Positions 47,711 to 59,675 of a stretch of 64,000 nt of DNA are shown here, piece by piece. The position numbers and the translations under genes are program-made. The stretch spans positions 34,245,753 through 34,309,752 of the forward strand of contig NC_090290.1 of NCBI RefSeq assembly GCF_037392515.1, written 5' to 3'. The notes beneath the pieces were generated by a model. It did no database searches. It saw only the letters and a list, made by a program, of their open reading frames with translations, and was not told the DNA's origin. Source of the DNA: Haliotis asinina (taxonomy: Eukaryota > Mollusca > Gastropoda > Lepetellida > Haliotidae). The first letter of the stretch is position 1, and the number at the start of each line of letters is the position of its first letter.

Positions 47711-47891
47711 CTTGTATGATATACATGGATCGTCACTCAAGAAGGGAGATAACTCACAAATGTGTTTAGTCTGTGGATCGTAACACTAGAAAAGGGGTCG
47801 AGAAACACTCTCATGGGATTCGCCATCACTCCACTCGAGTTTGCTGAAGCTATAACAGTGACCCTTCTATGAGCAGGTAATATAAACTTAC

Positions 47892-48043
47892 CTTCTTCCC
47901 TTTGCCCGCAACCCTACCCATTGCCAAATATTCACTGACATTTCCTTCAAGATGCTTTCTGCATACCCAAAGAAGCATTCTCCTGTCTCAGCAACACGAA
48001 CAAGATTCACATATTCGGGCTTGAATCCAGAGGCATGGTGCAT
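47892..48043 (-). CDS. Candidate orphan exon (unknown)
   Basis: On the minus strand a 152-nt open stretch lies between an acceptor (TATATTCACAG) and a strong donor (AAG|GTAAGT). Frame 0 reads MHHASGFKPEYVNLVRV, ETGECFFGYAESILKEM and IWQWVGLRAKGRR; the other two frames have stops. I recognise no family. It may be part of a gene, a transposon or chance. Confidence 0.3.
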
Positions 48044-48117
48044 CTGTGAATATACAACTTCAATTTACTGAGTAATGAGTTTGAATGTGTCTGAGCGGTG
48101 GAGTTGACCTTGATTTT

Positions 48118-48711
48118 TTAAATTGCAGCGTTATTTTCCGGATATCTAAGAATGGAATCAACCTCTTGCAGCTGTGTCTTTGGTAAACGCTTATTGTCGG
48201 TAAAACTGCGTGTTGGCAAATCTACATGTCTTAAGGGATTACATAAATGGGTGGTGATCTGTGGTGTTGGTTTACATGCCTCATTAACATATCGCATGTC
48301 CATGACGTTGTTCTTTATCAGATTATATTTTAGATTCTTACAATATCGTGTGAGAGTGACCAGATCAAATACACATGAATAACAAATTGTCAAAGGAATA
48401 TTGCAGAGCTGGATCCAGCTCTGTGGTGAACACACTTGAGAAAGAGGGAGTGCACACTTCATTTCCATCCATGTACAGTTGTCATTTAATAAACTCTAAG
48501 GTGCTCTTCAACATTCCCACTTCTCCTCCTGTGGATCCGCCCATATAATGGGACATTTACTGTGACCAGGGAAAACAGCCATTAAACATCGTTCGTCTAA
48601 ATCTAAACTGCAGGTAGATTTGTACTTGTGTATTCTATCTACTATTTGACTAAAACTGGCCTTTGGTCTATTCAGGAATAAAGAAATAATTGCAACTATG
48701 AACACATTCAT
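48118..48711 (-). other. Two unrecognised minus-strand open stretches
   Basis: Frames 48468-48118 (116 codons) and 48711-48508 (67 codons) are adjacent, on the same strand as the candidate exon at 47892. They show no motif I recognise and may be remains of a mobile element. Confidence 0.2.
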
Positions 48712-48811
48712 ATCTAGGTATAGACATAAGGGAATAGGTCAAGAAATGATGTGCTTGATTGTTCAGAATGTCGTCGATCAAGTGACTTGATATACTGATA
48801 ATAACAATATA

Positions 48812-50427
48812 TACATATGGAAATTAATTAAGCAACACCAAATTCAAAGACACATAAAAACTTAACAAAGTTTAACGAAGTAATTTTGATGATTGATTAT
48901 TCAATTTTGATGTATTGACATACAGCATGAGCTTTTCATGGGTTGATATGACGCGCGTGAAGCTTGCACAGCGCACGTGCATTGCTTTAGCCTCAACTTT
49001 CGAAAAATGCACTTTTTCCCTGGGGTGTTTACAAGCGCAGGTTGTCGATTGCATTCGGTTTTTCATTCATTTCAATGTCATGGCACGTAGGAAATTATCA
49101 GAGGCCACTCGTTGGCAAATAATCGGCATGAGGAATGCTGGTATGTCTCTAAGACAAATCGGGACTCAAATCGGACGACATCATTCCATAATTTCAAAAC
49201 TTTTGAAAAAATACCGGGCCACTAATGAAGTTAAAGACCTGCCTAGACCAGGAAGACCCAGGAAGACCACAGTCCGGGAGGACAGAGCTTTACTGAGACT
49301 TGTACGGCGCAGGTCCTTCGACTCGAGCTCTCGGTTGAGACAGGAGTGGCTTCCAGGGAGACCCATCTCGAACAGGACTGTTCGGAATCGTCTGAAAGCT
49401 GCAGGATACCGGGCAAGGAGGCCAATCAAGCGACCCAGACTGTCTCCAGCCCATAAGGCAGCCCGACTGGCCTGGTGTAATGACCGTTTGCACTGGAACA
49501 TTGCCTCTTGGAGGAAGGTCCATTTCTCAGATGAGAGCCGGTTCTTGCTGCACATGGTGGACGGTCGTACTCGGGTCTGGAGGCAGAGGAACACAGCAAT
49601 GGCTCCACGGAACATCCAGGAGACTGTGGCCTTTGGGGGAGGTTCCGTTATGGTATGGGGGTGCATTTCCATGAACTGCAAGTTGGATATCATTACCATC
49701 CGTGGCAACCTTAACGGTGTTCGTTACCAACAGGAGGTTCTTGACAGGGCTGTGGTACCTCATTTTGAGAACCATCCTCTGGCAACGAGACCCATATTTA
49801 TGGACGACAATGCTAGACCTCACAGGGCGCATGCTGTAAATGATTTTTTGCGGCAAAATGCAATTGACAGAATTCCATGGCCTGCCATGAGCCCTGACCT
49901 CAACCCCATTGAACATTTGTGGGACTTTATTGGCCGTCGTGTGAGGCAGAGAGACCCACCAGTCCATAATCTCAACGAATTGACGGCTGCCCTGCATGAG
50001 GAGTGGAACAGGATCCCCCAGAATCAGATCCGGAGACTCATCCAAGGAATGAGGAGGCGTCTGGAATCGGTGGTGCGTGCGCAGGGAGGACACACTAGAT
50101 ATTGATGAAAGTCGGTGTGCAGACTCTCAGATGACTGTTCTTTCTTTCCATGTGACATTTGTGTTAATACACCTGACAACAACGTCTGTGGATGAATAGT
50201 AAATTGTGTCCATTTTTTCATGAATTTAAGACAGTTTTAAGAATTTGGATTTCGTTGCAATAAAGCAAAGTCTTGATACTTTTTCCCTTTAAGTTGTTTG
50301 TCAGAGATAGTCTGTTGAATAAAAAAGTGTCAAACTATATCAACCCGGCATATTTTGATTGTCAGAACACTTCAAAGTTGCTCCAATAGAAAAAATTGGG
50401 GTGTTGCTTGATTAATTTCCAGGTGTA
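48812..50427 (+). mobile_element. Tc1-family transposon, structurally intact
   Basis: Left end TACATATGGAAATTAATTAA and, reversed, right end TACACCTGGAAATTAATCAA, continuing AGCAACACC on both sides; flanked by TA (48810-48811, 50428-50429). Length 1616 bp, encloses one uninterrupted transposase gene. Confidence 0.93.
49080..50105 (+). CDS. Tc1-family (DD34E) transposase, full length
   Basis: 341 residues, the usual size of Tc1 transposases. An N-terminal helix-turn-helix (ATRWQIIGMRNAGMSLRQIG region) is followed by the GRPRKT linker and a second HTH (about 65-125). The catalytic triad is Asp151 (HFSDESRF), Asp243 (FMDDNARPHRA) and Glu278 (SPDLNPIEHLWD), with exactly 34 residues between the last two, and the end is GGHTRY. 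It cuts and re-inserts the element at TA by binding the inverted ends. I chose ATG 49080 (MARRKLSEAT) because it fits the family; an in-frame ATG at 48915 would add an unlikely 55-residue extension. No stop or frameshift. Antisense frames over this region are shadows. Confidence 0.95.
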   Translation: MARRKLSEATRWQIIGMRNAGMSLRQIGTQIGRHHSIISKLLKKYRATNEVKDLPRPGRPRKTTVREDRALLRLVRRRSFDSSSRLRQEWLPGRPISNRTVRNRLKAAGYRARRPIKRPRLSPAHKAARLAWCNDRLHWNIASWRKVHFSDESRFLLHMVDGRTRVWRQRNTAMAPRNIQETVAFGGGSVMVWGCISMNCKLDIITIRGNLNGVRYQQEVLDRAVVPHFENHPLATRPIFMDDNARPHRAHAVNDFLRQNAIDRIPWPAMSPDLNPIEHLWDFIGRRVRQRDPPVHNLNELTAALHEEWNRIPQNQIRRLIQGMRRRLESVVRAQGGHTRY

Positions 50428-50579
50428 TAGATACATTGTACTTAGGAACAGATGTATCACATCACCAAACAAAGTATTGAAGCTGGGCAGGAGGGCATAA
50501 AGACTCGAGCTGGCAGGCATCATGACTTGAGTCAATCGTATTCGAAACTGACTTCTAGTGTATGAAAATATCCTGTCAG

Positions 50580-51120
50580 TATTTATGTACCGTGATTCGT
50601 GTATGAAAGGTCAGTGTCTCCTGTAGGCAGGTACAATGACTCGTGCATAACAGCACCGTGAATCATGTACGTATCAAGCTTCGATGAGTCGTGATTAAAG
50701 GCACCGTGACTCGTGTTGGAAGGTGCAGTGACTTGTATGTGGGTTCGGTGACTCCTTTTGGAAGGTAACATGACTCGTGTATGTGGGTTCGGTGACTCCT
50801 GTTGGAAGGTAACATGACTCGTGTATGTGGGTTTGGTGACTACTGACGGAAGGTAACATAACTCGTGTATGTGGGTTCGGTGACTCCTGTTGGAAGGTAA
50901 CATGACTCGTGTATGTGGGTTCGGTGACTACTGATGGACGGTAACATGACTCGTGTATGTGGGTTCGGTGACTAGTGATGGAAGGTACCGTGTCTATGAA
51001 AATAAAGTGTCAGTCTATCCTAAACTGTGTGTCATATGTTCGAAGGCAACATGATTTATGTTGAAAGGTGGTGTTACTCATTTACGAAGGTATCCTGACG
51101 TGATCAAATTCACAAGACTC
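50580..51120. repeat. 44-bp minisatellite
   Basis: Core at about 50735-50990: GTGACTCCTGTTGGAAGGTA, then ACATGACTCGTGTATGTGGG, about six copies. Diverged units lie outside. Confidence 0.92.
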
Positions 51121-51734
51121 GATTTGGTAGATACACGTATACCTAAATATAGTTTGGAAGGCACAGATACACACGCTGGAGGACACTTGATTCCTAATGC
51201 ATCATGACGCACCACCATCTCAAGGCACATACAATTTGTGCGAAGTGTGACACCATACAGTGATTATTCATCACAATAACTCATTCCTCTGCATAAATGT
51301 CTCACAGAGCATAAGCAGGTTCTATCACACTACAGCGTTTCTGAGTCAGAGATCAACCTGTCAGCGGATGAGTCACGTGACATAAGAGTGACTCTTGACA
51401 GGAAACCTCCCTGGGCTTGTTGACCTAAATCTTACTTCCGGATCATATCAGAAAAAAGATAGCAATACAACATAAGTTCAACGAATCAACGTCAGGATCA
51501 CTTTAATTTTAAACAGGTCTTATACATCTCAAGCTACATCAAAGTCAAGCTATGAAACTAATGTGATGTCGACTCTCCGAGAGAAGAAAATACGCTATAC
51601 TGATATAAAATGGGGTGTTGCGTCAATTTCTATTTATTTTTCTTCGCAATGATTTAAGGATTACTCGTCTTTCAAGCATTGTGCGTCGTGTATGCAAGAA
51701 CACGTGGATGTTTCCATTAGGCAGGATGCTTGGT

Positions 51735-51995
51735 TGGTTTGCTGTTTAATGCCGCACACATCAGTATTCCAGTCATATAGCCGCGGACTGAAAATAATCA
51801 AATCTGCACCAGACAATCCAGTGATCAACAACATGAGCATCGATCTGCGCAACTGGGAACCGATGACATGTGTCAACCAAGTCAGCGAGCCTGACCACCC
51901 GATCCCATTAGTCGCCACTTACGACAAGCATAGTCGCCTTTTATGGCAAGCATGGGTTGCTGAAGGCCTATTCTACCCCGGGACCTTCACGGGTC
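51735..51995 (-). mobile_element. SINE family B copy, reverse
   Basis: Reversed tail (GCCGCACACATCAGTATTCC), body (GACCACCCGATCCCATTAG) and 5' end (GGGACCTTCACGGGTC) are all present. Confidence 0.85.
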
Positions 51996-52134
51996 TGGTT
52001 AAATATGACACGTACATATGAAGTTATAATCTCAAACATAAAATACTCAATGTATACAAGTGTTGTGCTGACCAAGCATCGTTCACTTGAAATATTTTTA
52101 GTCACATAACCCCGTAACAAAATCAAATATGAGG

Positions 52135-52288
52135 GATATGGTGAGGCGTTCGTTCGTCCCGCCGAGGAACCGGGTTCAATTCCCCACATGGGAACAACGT
52201 GTGAAGATCATCTCTGGCACTTCCCGTCCGTGATATGTCTGGAATATTGCTAAAAGCGGCTAAAAACCATACTCACTCACTGGTCCCA
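52135..52288 (+). mobile_element. SINE family A copy
   Basis: GAGGCGTTCGTTCGTCCCGC, GGTTCAATTCCCCACATGGG, GGAATATTGCTAAAAGCGGC. Confidence 0.75.
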
Positions 52289-52644
52289 TGGGTTCAAACA
52301 ACGTTCGCACAGTCATAACACATATTCTAGATAGCCACAGTCCCTGAACCACATTATTTTCCTTTACACCCAGTTCTCCCTGCAATGCTAGAGCCCAGAA
52401 GCAAGTCTAGATTTTCCCAGGCCCCGGTTGCCTCAATCTCCCAGTTCACTGGGGCTCCTTTTCAATTTAAATGTTTCTGTATTTGCAAATTATAACATTC
52501 TGGGAGTAAGCGTTGGTCTACACGTTCTACAAAGATATACGTTCCGATCCTGCTTATAATGATTACGAATCATTACCACTAGTTTTAAAGAATACACCTT
52601 TTAGTGTAAATACTGTGTTACGATATTAGGACTTAAGTCAATGT

Positions 52645-52705
52645 AGAAGTGAGCAGTGAGTGAGGTGGATTCACCCCAAGTTGAGCAATATTTCAGATAC
52701 ATCTT
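52645..52705 (-). mobile_element. SINE 3'-tail fragment, reverse
   Basis: AGTGAGTGAGGTGGATTCAC and GAGCAATATTTCAG. Confidence 0.4.
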
Positions 52706-53077
52706 GACCTTTCAATCTGACTTTGGAGGTAAGTACAAAGTGATACAAGTCCCAGGTGTTTTCCAGATGAAATACACGAGCACAGGTGTTGTAGTGAAAA
52801 ACCAAGATTCATATTATTGGCAAATCTATGATTAGAAACCACGATAAACAGACTCTGATACGCCCAAGGCAGGCAGCTCTGCATTGGGGCGTTCCAGTCA
52901 AATACTGCCAAAAAAATTCCTTATATGTTTAGTTTCACTAGTGATAATGTCATAACAATCTGGCGGGGTGGCCCCCATGTTTATCTATCGATGGCACCTG
53001 ATTCATATCGAAGACAACGATACCATATCCAATACATATACTTACTAAGGGAGAGTACTAAGTTCGGCCAACTTAGG

Positions 53078-53170
53078 GCGGTTGGGGTAGTCGAGTGGTT
53101 AAGGCATTTGCTCGACACGCTGATGACCTGAGTTCCAATCGTTGTTTGTGTACAATGGTATCATGTCATG
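53078..53170 (+). mobile_element. SINE family A head (tRNA-like)
   Basis: GGTAGTCGAGTGGTTAAGGC is very close to the A-box half of a Leu/Ser-type tRNA. The B box is altered (GAGTTCCAATC), so I do not call a tRNA gene. Confidence 0.6.
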
Positions 53171-53179
53171 CAGACATAC

Positions 53180-56150
53180 GACTGAAATATATAAAGGAAT
53201 GGGTGATCATCAACAGGGCCATTAAAAATAGAGGCTATTCAACATTGCGTGTATACAGCTATCTAATGCCAATACATATGGGAAAAAGTATTATGTATAT
53301 CCATACAGACGACATAATTCCACAGGAATGGAACAAACTGACACATTTTCCCTTCATTTGTCTTCATCACCTGTTTCATCCTTAGCTTCATCATTTGATT
53401 TTATATCAATCTTGTAACTCAAATATCCTCTACATGTTTTGAATGGTATTATATATTTCAGATAGTGGATATATGATGCACATGTTTGGAGATTTTTATA
53501 TTTATAGGAATGTTTTACGTTAATTATTATTTGGTCACGTTTAAAAGGGGACTTTACCTGAGATACTTTCTTTTAAATAGCGTGTGTTTTTCTCATTCTG
53601 ATCTACCCGATGCCCTTGCCCTTTTAGAAACTGACGTCATCTGATCAAAGGCGAGTGTCGTCCAATGTAGCAAAGCGCACTGAATGACAGTTTTGGTGCA
53701 GCTACACATTTTATCATAACATGAAAGATGTGTAGACAGGAAAACTGGGGAATTACTGGGAAGAAACTAGTTTGCATTATCTTTAATACATCGTACTTAA
53801 ACAGGATAGCTGTCGTCAGTGTGTGAAAACGCATTACTTGAGCAGGTGCTTAAACGTTGCGTAAGATTTGTTCTTATGTGCTTTCTTTTTGTTTTAAAGG
53901 GAAAACAGATTGACCGGTTTATGTTTTATTGAAAACAATATCTGTATATCTTGGTGGCATTGCTTTGGCGAGGTTGTGGATTGTAAATGTAATATTTCAC
54001 AGCATAATGTAAATAGAAATTTGGTCAAAAAAAGTCAGATTGAAGAATAAAACCTTCATTTTCTGCCTGTGGTGTTTCTGACAGTTTTGGCATCTAATGT
54101 AATCTATATTACCGGATCACATTATAACATACGTTAGAAGCTTTCCTCTTATAAATTGTCACTCCTCTGATGGAAAATTTTATCAAGCTAAATTATGTTG
54201 ATTCTTTTCAACATGCTATTATTGGCTGTCGCCTGTCATCGCAATAGTGGAATATGTTCATCTGCCGAACTTCAGAATGGTGACATCAGAAGATTCAAAA
54301 GACAACCATGAAGCCCCTACCTTCTCTGGGAACAACCCCATGGGTTCCAATCACAGTTAACTGCGGTCGAGCAGGTGACAAACCACTATAAATAATTCCT
54401 CCTGGTTTCCAAGAGAATAAATTGTGGAAATTACCTTTTGATGCAGAAAAACGGCTGGTCCAAGGAAAACACATTTGTTATGCCGAGCACCCAGAATTTT
54501 CTGCTGCTGATTTGACTTATTTTGAAAGTTGAATCAAGACTGACTATTAACCGAAACAAAAAGTAGGGGTAAACATCAAACGTGCGACTGATTATACAAT
54601 AACGAACTGGGACATTTGTAATAGCAATATTTTCGTAATATTCACCAAAAAATGATTTATTCATAATGTACTATCTTCTTAAGCACATTACGATAGCATT
54701 GTTTGAATCTGACACTGCAATTATGTTAAGAAACTGATCTTCCCGGTGATAAATGTTTAATATTCTTTTGTTATTAACTGCAGAATTTTTAAAAATGGAA
54801 CGAGGAAAGTACTTAGATTTGCAGCGGAATTCTTAGTAATTCGTCATGGAATTCCAGGAGGGACTGATAAATAAAGACACGGAGTCCAGTAACCTAGGTC
54901 AGAGAGTCCATTATGGCTTCCTGTCCATTGTAACCCGGAACTTGAAAAGTACCTTTTACAGCCAACGAGTGTACAGTAAATCTTCCTTAGTCCTTGCAGC
55001 TTCATTAAAGGCCGACAGCAATACTCTTGTTTGATGTGTTGGCGTTAAACGTCACGTTTTTTAACCCTGATGTAAAAATACCACATCGAGTGAGACAAGA
55101 GCATCAAGGAGCCGAGCCCTAAAGACTTCCGGTGTCGTGGCTGATTCTATTCTAGTTTCCAGCCATACATTTTTCACCCCATATTAACACTAATCAGTTT
55201 TAGTTCAAAAGCAGTCCTACTGCAACCAAAGTGACATTGCATCAGATATAATGAGTTCTAAAAACAGCAAAAGTCTGTAAACACATGCACAGTTCACCTT
55301 GGTTTCAGGAAGCGCGTGCATTTGTGGCTGATTCATAAGGAAGGATGCAGAAAGAGAGAGAGGTGGGAGAAGGGGAGGAGAGACACGGAGAGAGGGAAAG
55401 AGACAGAGAGATTTAATTAGGGGTTTCTGGCTAGCACGATAGATTCTAGTCATGAATCTTCTGTTTGCTTTATTTGACATGTGCTAGTCTAGTCACAAGA
55501 GCTCGTCGTGTTACGTGGTGATACACAGATATGTGCCTACACAAACACAATTCATGAATTTCGTTCACATTTATACCGTCATTTACAGAGTAGATATTAG
55601 AACAACTTCTGAATGAGAAGGGAAAGAAATCTTAACGCCATTATCACCATGACAACAGAATGAAAGTTGCCCTTATAGCACTCTCAATACAACTTCACTG
55701 CGAAATGCCCATTTTAGTCTGAATTTATCAGTGGAATTTTAGGTATTTTTAGTAGCCCCTATTGACACTTACATTCAACGGAAGTTGCTGGCAGCATTCA
55801 AATATTGGTTATGTATTGAGTCACATAACTAGCTATCTCAACTTGTTTAAAATCTCTCCATATAAATGAGAGCAGATTGTCCAAATAGGACCATCCTTCA
55901 ACAGCTGAATAACAAAAGCTTAACCAGCCATGGATTCCTTCCCTATAACAGGTGTTGCCAAGCATGAAATACTCAGTCTTCACACATCGCTTGATCTATC
56001 AGCTCTTTAGTAAGTAGACACAAGATGGGTTCGTTATTTAGAGTGTTTGATGTATCCTGGCAACGCTGAATATGCATGTCAAGCTTCACGAAATTTGGTT
56101 GTGAACATCGCACAGCGGCTTGAGAAACCTCTGATAAATATGCCCCTTTC
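53180..56150. other. Gene-free stretch
   Basis: AT-rich, no supported gene. A short AG-rich tract (GAGAGAG type) lies at about 55355-55415. Confidence 0.35.
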
Positions 56151-56154
56151 CCTC

Positions 56155-56385
56155 CCGGAGAGGAAGCCACTGAAGATCCACATTAAAACTGACCTTCAGC
56201 AACCTATGATTGCTGTAAGAGGTGATGACCACTTGGGCAAGTTGCTGACTTGGTTGACTCATATCATCGGTTCCCAATTGTGTAGATCGATGCTCATGCT
56301 GTTGATCACTAGATCCCCTGTTCCAGACACGATAAATTACAGACCCCCGCCACATAGCTGGAATATTGCTGAGTAAACAACAACA
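56155..56385 (+). mobile_element. SINE family B copy
   Basis: Body CATATCATCGGTTCCCAATT and CACATAGCTGGAATATTGCT; lacks the CACT tail. Confidence 0.75.
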
Positions 56386-56427
56386 AACTGATCACTAAGA
56401 GGTCCGGAATGTTCCCCCTATGCCTTA

Positions 56428-56544
56428 GAGACCAGCACCTACGTTTTCGAAGCTATCATAGCGGTAAGCTAGTGTAAGTGTCATATATTATCATTAACTT
56501 ACAACTATCTTAGTGCCATGAGAGCTTCGAAAATCTAGGCACTG
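56428..56544. mobile_element. Small foldback element
   Basis: CCTACGTTTTCGAAGCTATC is echoed in reverse by GAGAGCTTCGAAAATCTAGG, with pairing continuing to TGTAAGT/ACTTACA around a short AT loop. Confidence 0.6.
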
Positions 56545-56616
56545 AGTTTATCTGCTACTGGGAAATCACCGGATACTGGTGCATACCATTCACTCGGTGT
56601 TAATAAGAGCAGTACT
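56527..56616. repeat. 90-bp direct repeat, copy 1
   Basis: Matches 57551-57640 at 89 of 90 positions (TCGAAAATCT start, AGCAGTACT end). Confidence 0.9.
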
Positions 56617-56835
56617 GAGATTTTCCTGGAATGTGCTGTTGCAGTGCACCTTTGTGGTTGTGAAGTCGGTGAAGATATATGGAATCGGACCTCGCACTTA
56701 AATACACTTCTTGGTAATTCCACGTTCAAAGGTAGGTCCCGGCGACCTATGGTTGTATAAGGGGAGTAAGTGGATCCGGTAAGAATGATCAAAACATACC
56801 TGTTGTACTTTCATCGTATTGTTCACAATATCGAC

Positions 56836-56945
56836 CACACGGGTACAATGTGTGACGCCCATTTCTAGTGTCACCCCTCCGTGATGTCGATGGAGTATTG
56901 CTAAAAGCAGCGCAAAACCCAACTCACTCGCTCACTCACTCACAA
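56836..56945 (+). mobile_element. SINE family A 3' part
   Basis: GGGTACAATGTGTGACGCCC to AGCAGCGCAAAACCCAACTC and (CACT)n. It lies between the two 90-bp direct repeats. Confidence 0.7.
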
Positions 56946-57550
56946 TATCGACCACTAGTTTATATGGGTTGAGATCCGTTATTTGTCTTTGATTTTGACG
57001 TAATACCTGGGAGAGCTGTGTGGGGCACAGAAAAATACGATAATGAAAACAGTTAAAGGGCAGGTTTACACGACTTTACACGAAAAGTAACCTGTTTTTC
57101 TGCATAGAAAATGTTTGTCAAGCAGTCTCATACCCCAAAACAGTACAGATAACATGAATAACTAATTTACTTTTTGTATTATATCCATTCATAATTTGCA
57201 CATTTACCGAGGGTTCTGTGTCCACGATAAACAACACCATGGCTTATGTCCCTTTGAAATGATGTCATTGGTGCGTGACTGAGAAACGAATTACGTCATT
57301 AAACCATGTTAGACCATTTCACGTTGAGAAGGTAGGTATGGTTCTTGTATCTCGATGCACAGGCTGTTTTAGCCCTCTTATTGCCCTCTTATATGTCCCT
57401 CCCCTTCAACCCCCACATCCGTGTCGAAACCATACCCAAACACATCACGAAGGTAAATGCAGTAATGCAATTCGCTTTTCAAACATATTCGTTCATTTTT
57501 GCGGAGGACAAATATGCTAACAATTGCATCCATAGTTAATCTCGCCAGAT

Positions 57551-57640
57551 TCGAAAATCTTGGCACTGAGTTTATCTGCTACTGGGAAATCACCGGATAC
57601 TGGTGCATACCATTCACTCGGTGTTAATAAGAGCAGTACT
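57551..57640. repeat. 90-bp direct repeat, copy 2
   Basis: Second copy, 1024 bases after the first. The only difference is CTAGG versus CTTGG. Confidence 0.9.
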
Positions 57641-57945
57641 ATGTACATGTACAGCCTTTTGCGTATATTATTGTATGTTTAAATTTACAAGTTGTTTTCG
57701 TTGTTGTTGTTGTCGTTACTGTTTTGTTGTTGTTCCATCAAATCACTAGTGGTTATTCAGAAACATCTTCGATGAGTGGAAAATCTAATAGAATGTTTGG
57801 GAAAATTCGCAATTTTAAAAGTGAACGTTACTGTAAGCCAGAGTGAAGTCTTTTGAAAATCACGTCAAACGAATGTCGATCGGTTACATGTTTCGCCTAT
57901 CACACCACCTATAACTCCAGAATTAGCTTCCTTTCAGGAATCTCT

Positions 57946-58003
57946 GAATTCCTCATACAGTTCAAACTAAAAAAATGGTCTTTGTCATCTACACCAAGTA
58001 CCT
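57946..58003 (+). repeat. 58-bp inverted repeat, left arm
   Basis: Complementary to 58387-58443 apart from two mismatches and one indel (GAATTCCTCATACAGTTCAA start). Confidence 0.88.
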
Positions 58004-58214
58004 CAGTGAAATCATATCAGATGGCAAAACGAATGTGCAGGGAAAAGACACTTGTTTGAAATGTCAGCAAAGTCAAGCTCAGATTTTACACTATCATTTT
58101 TCATATCCAATCGCCTACTCGTTACACACGCTAAAGTTCTAAGACCTCTAACCTATTTTATTGCTGGAATATTGCAAACAGCGACGAAAAACAATACTGA
58201 AACGTGACTCGTAA

Positions 58215-58217
<3 letters not shown>

Positions 58218-58268
<51 letters not shown>

Positions 58269-58306
58269 CATACATACATACATACATACATACATACATA
58301 CATACA

Positions 58307-58366
<60 letters not shown>
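58218..58366. repeat. (TA)n / (CATA)n microsatellite
   Basis: A TA run to about 58263, CATA tetramers to about 58334, then TA again. Confidence 0.97.
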
Positions 58367-58386
58367 CATCATTGGCTATATATATT

Positions 58387-58442
58387 AGGTACTTCGTGTA
58401 GATGACAAAGACCATTTTTTAGTTTGAACTGTAAGAGGAATT

Positions 58443-58443
<1 letters not shown>
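58387..58443 (-). repeat. 58-bp inverted repeat, right arm
   Basis: Reverse copy of 57946-58003; microsatellites lie on both sides. Confidence 0.88.
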
Positions 58444-58444
<1 letters not shown>

Positions 58445-58490
<46 letters not shown>

Positions 58491-58600
58491 CATACATACA
58501 TACATACATACATACATACATACATACATACATACATACATACATACATACATACATACATACATACATACATACATACATACATACATACATACATACA

Positions 58601-58630
<30 letters not shown>
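58445..58630. repeat. (CA)n / (CATA)n microsatellite
   Basis: (CA)n to about 58486, then about 36 CATA tetramers. Open frames here (MYVC repeats) are artefacts. Confidence 0.97.
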
Positions 58631-58631
<1 letters not shown>

Positions 58632-58940
58632 GTGGGATACCTAAGAAACCATCATAAACGTCGGGATGATGAAAGTGCGCCCGGACAGGTTCTCTGAGTA
58701 GTCGTTTAACTCGGTCATTCCCAATCGTTATCGGGTGGCCCTTGCTGGCTCTCTACATCTGAACATCTCCCTGCTGGTAGAGTCTGCAACGTGTGTTGTG
58801 GATATGGAGTAAATTGATTTGTACGTCATTTTGATGTGACGTCACACTGGACCACGGAGAGTGCCTGTTGTACACGGAACCTCCGAATGTGTATTGTCTG
58901 ACACCTACTCGTGCAACTGCTGCAACGGGTGTCCAACACT

Positions 58941-59205
58941 GAGTGAGTGAATTTAGTTTTACTTTGCGCTCAGCCGGCCTCTCAATGGGTAGTCGTTTGT
59001 TGTTTAACAACGCGCTCAGCAATATGGAGGTGGTCTGTAAATAGTCGAGCCAGGACGAGACAGCACGGTGGTCAATAGCATGAACATCGATCTACACAAC
59101 CGGATTATGATGACATATCAAGACATCAAGCCTGACCACCGGATCCCGTTAGTCTTAAGACCACAATGGGTTGAAGAAGACCAAATCTTCACGGGTTCCT
59201 GCTTT
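58941..59205 (-). mobile_element. SINE family B copy, reverse
   Basis: Starts GAGTGAGTGAATTTAGTTTT, then GACCACCGGATCCCGTTAGT and AATCTTCACGGGTTC. Confidence 0.75.
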
Positions 59206-59675
59206 GAGTCTATCCATTGCTGATCGCGCTGCTTATAAATTTATTTGTATGTCGTGGTGTTTCGATTAAACTAACACCTCTCTGCGCCTGATTCACACTA
59301 CTCACACTGTTAATAACCAAACCTTGTCACTTCTGTCGCCCAAACCATGTTCAAATAGCCAGCTGGGAGCAACCCGTACAGATTGGGAATGTCCGAGGTA
59401 AACGATTATACAGAGAATATGTCTGGGCGCACCTTCATCATAAAAACGAACCCCTAGTTATTACTCTAAGGTGGAAGATACTGCAGAGTAATATTTTTAC
59501 GGCAATATTACACTAGTGCAATACCGCTAGACGTATGACGTCATAGCGCTTCACACTTTTGGTGCCACAATGCTAATGCCGCTGGCAATTGTACTAGACC
59601 TTGCTTGAGTCCTCACGCTGTACCATAGTCGCAGCGGTTTCTATCTATTTATGTTGGCGGGGAATGAACAGAATA

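Noticed and set aside
48915..49079. 55-residue N-terminal extension of the Tc1 transposase
   Set aside because: Family proteins start at the MARRKLSEAT position (49080); the extension lies in the element's leader and has no motif.
49181..50221. Several minus-strand frames over the Tc1 transposase
   Set aside because: Antisense shadows of the 341-codon transposase.
53085..53160. tRNA gene (Leu/Ser-like)
   Set aside because: A-box half is good, but the B box is altered and no cloverleaf closes; it matches the SINE family A head.
58148..58657. Frames of MYVC and IHTY repeats
   Set aside because: Translations of CATA/CA microsatellites.
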